From: Aquibacillus halophilus
Lineage (GTDB): Bacteria > Bacillota > Bacilli > Bacillales > Amphibacillaceae
NCBI RefSeq assembly: GCF_009649745.1
Contig: NZ_WJNG01000014.1
Location: forward strand, 330 to 64,329
Length of the DNA: 64,000 bases
Direction: 5' to 3'
Under the pieces are notes generated by a model. That model did not search any database and was not told where the DNA came from. It saw only the letters and a list, made by a program, of their open reading frames with translations. Below are positions 1-7,912 of this stretch, piece after piece. A program made the position numbers and the translations under genes. The first letter of the stretch is position 1. Each line of letters begins with the position of its first letter.

Positions 1-130
1 CCCCCTCTAGATGAGACTTCCCATCATTTTAAATGAGTAAGATCCCTCAGAGACGATGAGGTTGATAGGTTCGAGGTGGAAGCGTGGTGACACGTGTAGC
101 TGACGAATACTAATCGATCGAGGACTTAAC
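1..130 (+). rRNA. rrl: 23S rRNA, 3' end (partial)
   Basis: The first 130 bases are the 3' terminal part of a 23S rRNA gene whose start lies upstream of the window. The stretch reading GACGAATACTAATCGATCGA followed by GGACTTAAC is the conserved end of Bacillus 23S rRNA. The exact 3' end is estimated from that motif. It is followed by a 108-base spacer and the 5S gene, as in a standard rRNA operon. Confidence 0.95.
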
Positions 131-238
131 TAAAATGATATGAGTTTTATGAATCAAAGAAAAAAGTCGTTAGTTGAATAACTTGATGTCCCCATTGCTT
201 ATCTAGTTTTGAAGGTATATATATCTTCATTTCTTTAG

Positions 239-355
239 GTCTAGTGACAATAGCGGAGAGGTCACACCTGTTCCCATGCCGAACACAGTAGTTAAGCTCT
301 CCAGCGCCCATGGTAGTTGGGGCTTTGCCCCTGCAAGAGTAGGACGTTGCTAGGC
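239..355 (+). rRNA. rrf: 5S rRNA
   Basis: A 117-base gene with the conserved 5S core (GAGAGGTCACACCTGTTCCC, then CCGAACACAGTAGTTAAGCTC). The first bases GTCTAGTGAC pair with the last bases GTTGCTAGGC to form helix I, which fixes both ends. It is the last gene of the rRNA operon; no tRNA gene follows. Confidence 0.96.
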
Positions 356-360
356 GCTTT

Positions 361-398
361 AAAAAACCTTAATGAGTCTATACTCATTAAGGTTTTTT
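361..398 (+). terminator. rRNA operon terminator
   Basis: A perfect inverted repeat (AAAAAACCTTAATGAG and its complement around a six-base loop) ends in a T run directly after 5S rRNA, as expected for a Rho-independent terminator. Confidence 0.9.
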
Positions 399-736
399 GT
401 GTAGATACATTTAAGAAGGATAGCATGACAATTAAACTAAAGCTTTAAATATTATAAAAGATCTGAATATTTTGTTATAATTGAAAAATACATAAAGATA
501 GTTTTGATTGATAACCATTCAGAAAATATATTGTTCACTATATCATTAATAGCTGATTTTAATCTTTTTGAATTAGATATAGATTCAAAAAGATTGAAAT
601 GCATTAACATAATATTAAAATTTAGTGTAAGATAAGATGAAACTATTAGATGGCTTATTAAAAACTATTTAATACAAAAATATTACTATTTAAACAAATT
701 CCTAAAATATATAGGGACATAATAAGGAGAGAGAAA
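399..736. other. AT-rich intergenic region with a perfect 13-bp hairpin
   Basis: No coding potential is visible between the rRNA terminator and the PLP enzyme gene. The only structure is a perfect 13-bp inverted repeat at 561-595 (arms AATCTTTTTGAAT and its complement, nine-base loop). It lacks a clean T run. It could be a weak terminator or an operator or leader hairpin for the next gene. I see no SAM-riboswitch or T-box core motifs. Confidence 0.4.
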
Positions 737-1879
737 ATGGGACAAAAGTTTGATACTAAATCAGTTCACCTTGCATTAAAAGATACAAATTCAATAGATA
801 GTAAAGTAACACCTATTTATCAAACATCAGCATTTAAGTTTTCTGATCTGGAGGACTTAGAAAATTTTTATAACGGCAAGAAAGACTATTTATATTCAAG
901 GGTAGGTAATCCCAATACAGACGAACTTGGCGGTGCTGTAGCTCAGTTAGAGGGAGCACCAAAAGGAGTGGCTACATCCTCTGGCCTATCTGCAATATTA
1001 GTTGGTGTCCTAGCTGTGGCGAAAGCAGGAGACCATATTATTGCATCCAATGATATTTATGGAGGCACTTACCAATTACTAGCTAATGAACTGGTTGATT
1101 TTGGCATTGAGGTTTCGTTTGTTGATTTTGAAAAAGTATCAGAGGTAGAGAATCACATAAAAGAAAATACTAAGTTAATATACTCTGAATCAATAACTAA
1201 TCCTTTATTACGAGTAGAAAGTTTAGATGAGGTAGTAAGGATTGCAAAAGAACACAATCTATATTCTATGATTGATAATACTTTTGCTACTCCGTACCTT
1301 TGTCAGCCTTATTCTTCGGGCATAGATTTAGTCGTACATAGTGCAACTAAGTATCTTGGCGGTCATAGCGATGTAACGGCTGGTGTATTGGTAGGGAAAG
1401 AGGAATTGATTAATAAAGCTAAAGGAAAAGTAGTTAATATTGGAACAAACTTAAGTCCATTTGATGCGTGGCTAGCTTGTCGTGGTATCAAAACCTTAAG
1501 TGTACGAATGGAACGTCACGTAAGAAATGCACAAGCTCTAGCTGATGCGCTACGGAAAAATACAGGGGTAGATAAAGTTTATTATCCAACATCGGTATCA
1601 ACAAAGGGAAATGGTGCGATTGTCTCTATTGATATTACAGGACTTTGTAATATCGAAAAGTTTTTTAAATCTCTATCTTGGGTGAAAATAGTTCCTACAT
1701 TAGCGGGTGTTGAAACTTCAGTATCCTACCCACTAACTACATCACATCGAGCCTTACCAAAAGAATCTCAAATTGAATTAGGCATTACAGAAGGTTTAGT
1801 TAGAATTTCTGTTGGGATTGAGGACGCAGAAGATATCATTAATGCATTTGAAAAAGCCATACATGAATCTATTCTTTAA
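737..1879 (+). CDS. PLP-dependent cystathionine gamma-synthase/lyase family enzyme
   Basis: A 380-residue protein of the Cys/Met-metabolism PLP family (MetB, MetC, MccB, methionine gamma-lyase). Family marks are YSRVGNPNTDELG near residue 53, the SGLSAI segment, and the PLP-binding lysine in SATKYLGGHSD near residue 206. Full family length is present. The ATG at 737 has the SD AAGGAGAG. These enzymes make or split cystathionine or degrade homocysteine/methionine; the exact substrate cannot be read from the sequence. It stands alone between the rRNA terminator and its own terminator, so there is no operon context to refine the call. Confidence 0.85.
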   Translation: MGQKFDTKSVHLALKDTNSIDSKVTPIYQTSAFKFSDLEDLENFYNGKKDYLYSRVGNPNTDELGGAVAQLEGAPKGVATSSGLSAILVGVLAVAKAGDHIIASNDIYGGTYQLLANELVDFGIEVSFVDFEKVSEVENHIKENTKLIYSESITNPLLRVESLDEVVRIAKEHNLYSMIDNTFATPYLCQPYSSGIDLVVHSATKYLGGHSDVTAGVLVGKEELINKAKGKVVNIGTNLSPFDAWLACRGIKTLSVRMERHVRNAQALADALRKNTGVDKVYYPTSVSTKGNGAIVSIDITGLCNIEKFFKSLSWVKIVPTLAGVETSVSYPLTTSHRALPKESQIELGITEGLVRISVGIEDAEDIINAFEKAIHESIL

Positions 1880-1887
1880 ATTTAATT

Positions 1888-1925
1888 AAAAAAGTGCTTG
1901 TTTCATCTACAAGCACTTTTTTTTG
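1888..1925 (+). terminator. Rho-independent terminator
   Basis: Hairpin AAAAGTGCTTG / CAAGCACTTTT followed by a T run, nine bases after the PLP enzyme stop codon. Confidence 0.88.
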
Positions 1926-2026
1926 TTGAATTTTTTTTGATAAGTATTAGATATCACAATTAGTACATGAAAAGGAGAAAAAGAGACACATTAGTTATGA
2001 ATAGAAATAACTAGAGGAGGTCTGTC

Positions 2027-3160
2027 GTGAAAGCTGTCACGTATCAAGGGAAATATGAAATTGCAGTTACTAAAAAAGATTATCCAAAGATTGAACACGA
2101 GGAAGATGTGATTGTCAAAATTACTTCTACAGCAATCTGTGGTTCAGATTTGCATCTTTATCAAGGGAATTTCCCGGTTCCGATTGGATATAGTATTGGT
2201 CATGAGCCAATGGGAATAGTAGAAGAGGTTGGACCGGCTGTAACAAAAGTTAAGAAGGGTGATCGTGTAGTAATCCCTTTTACAGTAGCCTGTGGCCAGT
2301 GTCAATATTGTAATGAAAATCATGAAAGTCAATGTGATAACGCCAACCCTCATTATGATTCTGGAGGGTATTTTGGATATACAGAGAAGTTTGGTAATCA
2401 TCCTGGAGGCCAAGCTGAGTACTTAAAGGTCCCGTTCGGAAATTACACGCCATTTAAAATTCCGGAGAGCTGTGAACTTGAAGATAATTCACTGTTATTT
2501 TTATCAGATGTACTTCCAACTGCATATTGGAGTGTGAAAAACGCAGGTGTTAAGCAAGGGGATACTGTTATTGTCCTTGGTTGTGGACCAATCGGATTAT
2601 TAGCGCAGGAATTTGCTTGGAAAGAAGGAGCTAAGCGTGTTATTGCCGTTGATTATATAGAAAATCGTTTAGCGCATTCAAAGAGAGTAAATAATACAGA
2701 GATATTTGATTTTACAGAACATGAAGATATGGGAGAAGTGCTTAAAGAAGTAACTAAGGGTGGAGCCGAAGTTGTCATTGATTGTGTAGGTATGGACGGT
2801 AAAAAATCACCATTAGAATTTGTTGAACAAAAACTAAAACTGCAAGGTGGTACGATAGGTCCGATACAAATAGCAACGAAAGCAGTACGCAAATGTGGGA
2901 CATATCAAATCACGGGTGTTTATGGGGGGCTTTACAATATGTTTCCATTAGGTCCATTTTTTTCTCGTAATATAAATATAAAGATGGGTCAAGCACATGC
3001 AAGGTCATATATGGAACCGATCTATCACCAAATTGTTAATGGGGAAATAGATCCTACTAAAATAATTACTCATGAAATGCCACTTGATGACGCAGCACAT
3101 GGCTATAATATTTTTAATAAAAAAGAAGATAACTGCATTAAAGTTATTTTAAAACCCTAA
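2027..3160 (+). CDS. Zinc-dependent alcohol dehydrogenase (MDR family)
   Basis: A 377-residue medium-chain dehydrogenase. The catalytic zinc site is visible as CGSDLHLY (about residue 38) and GHEPMGIVEEVG (about 63). The structural zinc lobe is CGQCQYCNENHESQC (about 89-103), and the NAD-binding motif is VLGCGPIGLLAQ (about 182). Length and the extended loop after the zinc lobe resemble the glutathione-independent formaldehyde dehydrogenase/AdhB-like branch. The physiological substrate is not evident. It starts with GTG, chosen because GAGGAGG lies seven bases upstream. It appears monocistronic, with a terminator directly downstream. Confidence 0.87.
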   Translation: MKAVTYQGKYEIAVTKKDYPKIEHEEDVIVKITSTAICGSDLHLYQGNFPVPIGYSIGHEPMGIVEEVGPAVTKVKKGDRVVIPFTVACGQCQYCNENHESQCDNANPHYDSGGYFGYTEKFGNHPGGQAEYLKVPFGNYTPFKIPESCELEDNSLLFLSDVLPTAYWSVKNAGVKQGDTVIVLGCGPIGLLAQEFAWKEGAKRVIAVDYIENRLAHSKRVNNTEIFDFTEHEDMGEVLKEVTKGGAEVVIDCVGMDGKKSPLEFVEQKLKLQGGTIGPIQIATKAVRKCGTYQITGVYGGLYNMFPLGPFFSRNINIKMGQAHARSYMEPIYHQIVNGEIDPTKIITHEMPLDDAAHGYNIFNKKEDNCIKVILKP

Positions 3161-3177
3161 AACATAATAGTAATTAC

Positions 3178-3213
3178 AAAAAGGAACTTGATAATATAAT
3201 TCAAGTTCCTTTT
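3178..3213 (+). terminator. Terminator between convergent genes
   Basis: Stem AAAAGGAACTTGA pairing with TCAAGTTCCTTTT around a short AT loop. It sits between the convergent dehydrogenase and the minus-strand membrane protein gene and may serve both strands. Confidence 0.8.
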
Positions 3214-3685
3214 AACCACTTTGACTACGGATTAATCTATTTGCAAGCCATTTAATTACAAATCCAATAACCAATCCTGGAATAAGGAACAGCATTGGGA
3301 GAAAAACAGGTCCTATTATTACACCCATAATAGTTAGTTTTGATGAGAATATTAATCCAACAGTTATGAGAAAAGCTCCAAACACAAAAGGAAGATAAGA
3401 AAATGCAGGGACCTCTCCTGAAGCTACACGATAGGCATCCCACATAGCAAACATATACAAACAAGGGTAAAACATTAACCATTGATATTCAGTGACAGCT
3501 ATTGCTTTATCTATCTCCCAGTTAAACGAATGAATTATTGATAAATTAAAGTTACTTTGCACATTTATTAAAATCTCTAAAAAAATAAACACAATTCCTT
3601 TAAATACTTCACCATTGAGGATTTGACCAAATCCAGGTAAAGCAATACTCCAAAATAATGCTTCATGTTTTTTTGGTTTTCTCAT
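3212..3685 (-). CDS. Hypothetical multi-pass membrane protein
   Basis: I do not recognise the family with certainty. The protein has about 157 residues with four or so hydrophobic segments. An N-terminal LPGFGQILNG motif recalls the first helix of TM2-domain proteins. The reading frame is open further upstream to 3781, but the ATG at 3685 is preferred because GGAAGG lies nine bases before it while the upstream ATGs have no SD. It is convergent with the dehydrogenase and monocistronic. Confidence 0.65.
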   Translation of the reverse strand: MRKPKKHEALFWSIALPGFGQILNGEVFKGIVFIFLEILINVQSNFNLSIIHSFNWEIDKAIAVTEYQWLMFYPCLYMFAMWDAYRVASGEVPAFSYLPFVFGAFLITVGLIFSSKLTIMGVIIGPVFLPMLFLIPGLVIGFVIKWLANRLIRSQSG

Positions 3686-3989
3686 AAGACATGACCTTCC
3701 GTTTCCCATCCATTTGAATGACATTACCAAAACGTGAACAGGGGTAGTTGGTGGGTACGTCCATCCATAATTTATCATCATTTATTCCACTACTTGGGTG
3801 TCTTTAAATAAGAAAATTCCTATTGATTTACGTAATGAAATTTTATAGCTATGGGTGGACAGTGGAATTTTAAAGTAGGTTTCTAAGTGGTAGTATGTCT
3901 AACTATCCATTGGTTGATACAAATAGTTAAAGATTTTGAATAAAGTCTAATCAAGTGCAGATTATAACAAAGGAAGGAGGATTACTACT
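3686..3989. other. Intergenic region, no clear feature
   Basis: About 300 bases between two divergent genes. It must contain both promoters, but I could not assign convincing -35/-10 pairs and see no gene or strong hairpin. Confidence 0.3.
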
Positions 3990-4139
3990 ATGAATAAAAA
4001 AGTTGATAAAATAAATTTCAAAAAAAGTTATGAATCCGACGGGGTTATGGGTAAGGATAAAAAACAAAACAATAAGAAGGATAAAGCAACAGAAAAAGAT
4101 GAAGCTTTATTTTTTAATAGTACTGAATCTAGTGAATGA
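3990..4139 (+). CDS. Small lysine-rich hypothetical protein (49 aa)
   Basis: A short open frame starting ATG AAT AAA AAA, preceded by a very strong SD (AAGGAAGGAGG) at a good distance and followed closely by a terminator, so it is likely real despite its size. The product is very hydrophilic, with clusters of Lys, Asp and Glu and no membrane segment. No family is recognised; many small charged proteins of Bacillaceae are sporulation or stress products, but nothing here proves that. Confidence 0.6.
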   Translation: MNKKVDKINFKKSYESDGVMGKDKKQNNKKDKATEKDEALFFNSTESSE

Positions 4140-4154
4140 TAACCCAAAAGTTCT

Positions 4155-4186
4155 AACACCTTATCTTTAAAAGGTGTTTTTTTTCT
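4155..4186 (+). terminator. Rho-independent terminator
   Basis: Stem AACACCTT / AAGGTGTT followed by eight or more T residues, 15 bases after the small ORF. Confidence 0.85.
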
Positions 4187-4352
4187 ACGTATGTCTCAAA
4201 GAGTAGAGGAGAAATAGACGATTTATATTGTAGACCTTCTTTTATCAAAAAAAATTAGTCCTATAGCAACTTCTCTAAGTTTTCTTTGTTCGCCACTAGG
4301 GTAAATATACTAATAATTAGTAATAGCATGTATTATAGAGGTGAAGATTGAG

Positions 4353-4880
4353 GTGACAAAACTGCTTACTCCGATACCGGATCACTTAAGAAAAAATTTA
4401 TCGATTCTATTTGTTGGATTTAATCCAAGTATTTGCTCATCCGAAACAGGTCATCATTTTGCAAATCCAAACAATCGGTTTTGGAAAATTCTTCATGAAG
4501 CAAACCTAACACCAAGAAAATTATTACCTGAAGAGGACAGGCAACTTCTTGAATTTGGTTATGGACTAACGAATATTGTCTCAAGACCGACCAAAGAGGC
4601 TGCTGAAATAACCAAAGTGGAGTACGAACAAGGCAGAAAGTTACTATTCAAGAAAATTTCTTTTTATAAGCCTAAATTAATTTGTTTTGTTGGAAAGGGA
4701 GTCTATCAGGAATTTAGTAAGCAGAAGAAAGTGAACTGGGGTCTACAGGAAAATTCTGTGACTGATGCATTTGAATTTGTAGCGCCTTCTTCAAGCGGTT
4801 TAGTGAGGATGAAGCAAAATGAAATAGTCGAGATTTATAGTAGGATACATAATGTGATTAATGCTGATGAGGAGGAATAG
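4353..4880 (+). CDS. mug: Mismatch-specific uracil/thymine DNA glycosylase (Mug family)
   Basis: A 175-residue member of the Mug branch of the uracil-DNA glycosylase superfamily, which removes U or T from G:U and G:T mismatches. Visible marks are the catalytic-motif segment FVGFNPSICSSETGHHFANP, then NNRFW, the GLTNIVSRPT segment, and SSSGLVR near the C terminus where other members have NPSGLN. The frame is open from a GTG at 4341, but the GTG at 4353 is preferred because GAGGTG lies at the right distance before it. The next gene begins two bases after the stop, so they form an operon. Confidence 0.85.
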   Translation: MTKLLTPIPDHLRKNLSILFVGFNPSICSSETGHHFANPNNRFWKILHEANLTPRKLLPEEDRQLLEFGYGLTNIVSRPTKEAAEITKVEYEQGRKLLFKKISFYKPKLICFVGKGVYQEFSKQKKVNWGLQENSVTDAFEFVAPSSSGLVRMKQNEIVEIYSRIHNVINADEEE

Positions 4881-4882
4881 TT

Positions 4883-5641
4883 ATGAAATACGCAGTTGTA
4901 ACAGGGGCATCTAGAGGGCTTGGAGAATCAATTGCAAAGTTGTTGATACAACAAGGTTGCCATGTAATTGGTGTTTCCAGAAGTAAAAATGACGAATTAG
5001 AGAAGTTAGCTGAAGAAAATGCTGTAACCTATCAACATGAGAGCTGTGATTTAAGTAGTCCAGACGCAGTTCAACATATCTTTAACTTAATAGCAGAAAG
5101 AGTGTTTTTAAGTAATGTGGAAACTGTACATTTAATTAATAACGCTGGAGTGGTTGAGCCAATCGATACTGCAGGTAGTTCAGATGTGGAAGATTTAGCT
5201 CACCATATAAATGTAAACCTGTTGGCACCTATGGCCACAACAAATTTGTTTTTAAAAAGAGCCAAAGAAACAAAAGTTCCAGTTGTAGTTACGAATGTTA
5301 CCTCGGGTGCGGCTGAACGAAGTGTGTATGGTTGGAGTGCTTATTGTAGCACAAAAGCAGGACTTAATCGTTTTACTGAAACAGTTGCATTAGAGCAAGA
5401 AGAATTAGCGACTGCTAATAAAGTCATATTGTTTAATCCTGGAATTATGGATACAGAGATGCAAGGGCAAATCCGCTCAATAAATGAGGAAGCCTTTAAG
5501 GACGTTCAAACGTTTAGAGACTATAAAACGGATAATGACTTGCGTGAGACTGATGTTGTTGCAGATGCACTTGTTACTGTTCTTTTAGATGTAAAGCAAA
5601 TTGTTAGTGGCAAGAATTATAATGTAAGTGATTTATTATAA
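4883..5641 (+). CDS. Short-chain dehydrogenase/reductase (YueD/benzil reductase-like)
   Basis: A 252-residue SDR. It has the NAD(P) motif TGASRGLG at residue 8, NNAG near residue 89, and the catalytic Ser, Tyr and Lys in TSGAAERSVYGWSAYCSTK. The sequence resembles Bacillus YueD, an (S)-benzoin-forming benzil reductase related to sepiapterin reductase; the natural substrate is unknown. It lies two bases after mug with the SD GAGGAGG inside the end of that gene, so the two are co-translated. No functional link to base-excision repair is apparent. Confidence 0.82.
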   Translation: MKYAVVTGASRGLGESIAKLLIQQGCHVIGVSRSKNDELEKLAEENAVTYQHESCDLSSPDAVQHIFNLIAERVFLSNVETVHLINNAGVVEPIDTAGSSDVEDLAHHINVNLLAPMATTNLFLKRAKETKVPVVVTNVTSGAAERSVYGWSAYCSTKAGLNRFTETVALEQEELATANKVILFNPGIMDTEMQGQIRSINEEAFKDVQTFRDYKTDNDLRETDVVADALVTVLLDVKQIVSGKNYNVSDLL

Positions 5642-5754
5642 AAAACCCATAAACATTTATGTATATTCATAGGCCTGCAAATAACGCGACTTCTTATTTT
5701 TTCTAGTCAAATACCCATTTTTTAGATTTTCCTTCCCAAAATTAACTGTTAAGG

Positions 5755-5763
5755 CATACAGTA
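5755..5763 (+). promoter_or_regulatory. Mother-cell sigma (SigE/SigK) -10 element, first yjcZ-like gene
   Basis: CATACAGTA fits the -10 pattern CATAnnnTA of sigma-K and is close to that of sigma-E. It lies 40 bases before the ATG of the first YjcZ-like peptide. The second copy has the same element at the identical distance. The -35 region is not clear. Confidence 0.5.
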
Positions 5764-5794
5764 ATATTGAATCAAAAAAAGGAGGAATTTATAG

Positions 5795-5905
5795 ATGAGT
5801 GGCGTAGCAGGCGGATATGGTGCAGGCTCAGGCTTTGCATTGGTAGTAGTATTGTTTATCTTGTTAATAATCATTGGATCTTCTTGGGGTTATGGTGCTT
5901 ACTAA
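5795..5905 (+). CDS. YjcZ-family sporulation mini-protein (36 aa)
   Basis: A very short gene missed by length cut-offs. The product has a Gly-rich N terminus, one hydrophobic helix (FALVVVLFILLIIIG) and a SWGYGAY end, the signature of the YjcZ/YuxG-type small membrane proteins of spore formers. An SD AAAGGAGG lies upstream and a strong terminator downstream. The presumed site is the spore envelope or mother-cell membrane. It forms a tandem pair with the next gene, nearly identical in the core, which indicates local duplication. Confidence 0.85.
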   Translation: MSGVAGGYGAGSGFALVVVLFILLIIIGSSWGYGAY

Positions 5906-5929
5906 TTCCCTTTAGAATTTCAACCTATA

Positions 5930-5961
5930 AAAAAGACAGAGAATTATTCTCTGTCTTTTTT
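5930..5961 (+). terminator. Rho-independent terminator
   Basis: Stem AAAAAGACAGAGAAT / ATTCTCTGTCTTTTT with a T tail, after the first YjcZ-like gene. Confidence 0.9.
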
Positions 5962-6034
5962 TCTGAATTTGTATAGGTTTAGATGGGTAAGACACCCATT
6001 TTTATAAAAAGCCCTTCCAAAATTCCAATTACTA

Positions 6035-6043
6035 CATATTCTA
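6035..6043 (+). promoter_or_regulatory. Mother-cell sigma (SigE/SigK) -10 element, second yjcZ-like gene
   Basis: CATATTCTA fits CATAnnnTA and again lies exactly 40 bases before the ATG. The region upstream shares ACCCATTTTT and CTTCC-AAAATT blocks with the first copy, so promoter and gene were duplicated together. Confidence 0.5.
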
Positions 6044-6074
6044 TAATTGAAACATGAAAAGGAGGGATTAGTAA

Positions 6075-6182
6075 ATGGGTGCAGTAGCAGGAGCAGGTTA
6101 TGGATCAGGCTTTGCGCTAATTGTTGTTCTGTTTATCCTATTGATTATTATAGGTGCTTCTTGGGGATACGGTGCATACTAA
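6075..6182 (+). CDS. YjcZ-family sporulation mini-protein (35 aa)
   Basis: Second member of the tandem pair. The sequence has a Gly-rich start, one hydrophobic helix and the SWGYGAY end, differing from the first copy mainly in the N terminus and in conservative changes (Ile/Val, Ala/Ser). An AAAGGAGGG SD precedes the ATG. Its own terminator follows, so the two copies are separate transcription units. Confidence 0.85.
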   Translation: MGAVAGAGYGSGFALIVVLFILLIIIGASWGYGAY

Positions 6183-6203
6183 TTAGCAAGTAGTTTCAAG
6201 GAA

Positions 6204-6236
6204 AGAGCAGGAGCCAATCTAGGCACCTGCTCTTTT
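6204..6236 (+). terminator. Rho-independent terminator
   Basis: Stem AGAGCAGG / CCTGCTCT with a following T run after the second YjcZ-like gene. Confidence 0.8.
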
Positions 6237-6288
6237 TGCTTTTTAAGCTTTTAGTAATTAGGATCCCTTCGACATATAGTTATAGGAG

Positions 6289-6798
6289 CTAAATAAAATA
6301 AACCATTAACTCCTCATCTTCATAGGAATCATTCATTTTTATGGCGCGTATTTCTGTTCCATAGATTGAAAAGCCTACTTTTTTATATAAAGCTATTGCT
6401 GGAATATTGGTTGAAACAACACCGAGCTGTAATTGTTCAATTCCAACTAGCTTTGCTTGTTCGATTGTTTTGTCTAATAGCTTAGTTCCTATTCCGAGAC
6501 CACGAATTTCATTGCTGACATACATCGCTAGAATTTCTGCCTTGTGCTTAAACTTTGGGTGTGTTTGACGTAACATCGTTACCACGCCAACCAGGTTATT
6601 TTTTAAATAGGCACCATAAGTATAATTGTTGCCATTTGCAAAACGCTCAGCAGTTTCATTTACTGGATTAACCTTATTGAGAGCGTCTTGATAAGTGGTA
6701 ATAAACGCACTAGGGTTTTTTTGCAGTGCTTCAAGGCGTATTTCCCAATAAGCACTTGAGTCGGTTGCCGTTAATTGTTTTATCTCCAAAAGTCTCAT
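6289..6798 (-). CDS. GNAT family N-acetyltransferase
   Basis: A 169-residue single-domain acetyltransferase. The acetyl-CoA-binding motif A is visible as VSNEIRGLGIGTKLLDKTIEQA near residues 93-114, and motif B as NIPAIALYKKVGFSIYGTE near residues 131-149. The substrate is unknown. The assigned ATG sits almost on the AAGGA SD, so the TTG three codons later is an alternative start. Its own -10/-35 region is probably the AT-rich stretch shared with the divergent map gene. Confidence 0.85.
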   Translation of the reverse strand: MRLLEIKQLTATDSSAYWEIRLEALQKNPSAFITTYQDALNKVNPVNETAERFANGNNYTYGAYLKNNLVGVVTMLRQTHPKFKHKAEILAMYVSNEIRGLGIGTKLLDKTIEQAKLVGIEQLQLGVVSTNIPAIALYKKVGFSIYGTEIRAIKMNDSYEDEELMVYFI

Positions 6799-6940
6799 TC
6801 CTTCTATTCAACTTTAAAAACAGTAAGTTAATTCTAACATGGTTTTGTGTAAAATATGATAAACTTTAAAGAGTATAAAAGTTTTATCATCTTACTAAAG
6901 GGATGATAAATGTACCTATAGATAGAAAGGGAGTATTGAT

Positions 6941-7696
6941 ATGATTACACGAAAAAGCAGCAGAGAAATTGCTATGATGCAAGAAGCGGGTAAATTATTA
7001 GCTTCTTGTCACAAAGAAATCGCAAAAAAAATGAAGCCGGGTGTTACGACAAAACAAATCGATGAGTTTGTTGAGGGATATCTAGCGAAACATGGTGCTA
7101 CACCAGAGCAAAAAGGATACAATGGTTATGAGTATGCGACGTGTGCGTCTATAAATGATGAGATTTGCCACGGTTTCCCAAGAAATGAGCCACTTGTAGA
7201 TGGGGACATCGTTACAATCGATATGGTAGTAAATTTAAATGGTGGTTTAGCTGATTCAGCATGGACCTATGTTGTGGGTCAAGCTGATGAGAAAACGGAG
7301 CGTTTACTCCAAGTAACAAAAAACTCTTTGTATAAAGGGATTGAACAAGCAAGGGATGGCAACCGAATTGGTGATATTGGCTATGCGATTCAGAGCTACG
7401 CAGAAGCAGAGGGGTTTTCAGTAGTTAGGGATTTCACGGGTCATGGTATTGGACCAACAATTCATGAGGACCCCCATATTCCACATTTTGGGGAAGCCGG
7501 CAAAGGTCTTCGCCTAAAAGAAGGAATGGTTATTACAATTGAACCAATGATTAATGAAGGATCATGGAATAGTCAAATGGATCTAAACAATTGGACTGCA
7601 AGAACTGTTGATGGTGGTCGGTCTGCCCAATATGAACACACCGTAGTAATCACATCAGATGGTCCAATGATTTTAACCAGTCAAGATGATTTATGA
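6941..7696 (+). CDS. map: Methionine aminopeptidase, type I
   Basis: A 251-residue enzyme that removes the initiator methionine. All five metal ligands of the family can be placed: Asp in VTIDMVV, Asp in ADSAWT, His in TGHGIGPTIHE, Glu in ITIEPMI and Glu in YEHTVV. The N-terminal signature is the ASINDEICHG segment. It is not in the ribosomal-protein cluster, which together with its length points to the second paralogue (YflG type) of Bacillus. It appears monocistronic. Confidence 0.93.
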   Translation: MITRKSSREIAMMQEAGKLLASCHKEIAKKMKPGVTTKQIDEFVEGYLAKHGATPEQKGYNGYEYATCASINDEICHGFPRNEPLVDGDIVTIDMVVNLNGGLADSAWTYVVGQADEKTERLLQVTKNSLYKGIEQARDGNRIGDIGYAIQSYAEAEGFSVVRDFTGHGIGPTIHEDPHIPHFGEAGKGLRLKEGMVITIEPMINEGSWNSQMDLNNWTARTVDGGRSAQYEHTVVITSDGPMILTSQDDL

Positions 7697-7702
7697 TGGG
7701 AA

Positions 7703-7740
7703 AGACAGGTCATGAACCATTAGTGGCCTGTCTATTTTTC
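7703..7740 (+). terminator. Rho-independent terminator
   Basis: Stem AGACAGGTCA pairing with TGGCCTGTCT (one mismatch), then ATTTTTC, seven bases after map. Confidence 0.75.
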
Positions 7741-7912
7741 TACTGATCCAATAATACTGTCAAATCCCTAAGTTTAAATATTGAAGCTGGTGACTTGTTT
7801 TAACCATATTTAACCATTTTCTCTAATACTTTAATGCTATTATGTGGTAAAGTATTTAGGTATTCTTTTATTTTAATCATTATTTTCAAGTTTACAAAGG
7901 GGAAAGCAGCAT

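Noticed and set aside
131-238. tRNA gene in the 23S-5S spacer or after 5S
   Set aside because: No cloverleaf or T-loop GGTTCGAATCC-type sequence is present there.
399-736. S-box (SAM) riboswitch or T-box before the trans-sulfuration gene
   Set aside because: None of the conserved core motifs or a terminator/antiterminator pair could be found; only a simple hairpin is present.
5767-5976. 69-codon frame overlapping the first YjcZ-like gene
   Set aside because: It reads through the strong terminator in another frame; the 36-codon YjcZ-like frame has the SD and the family sequence.
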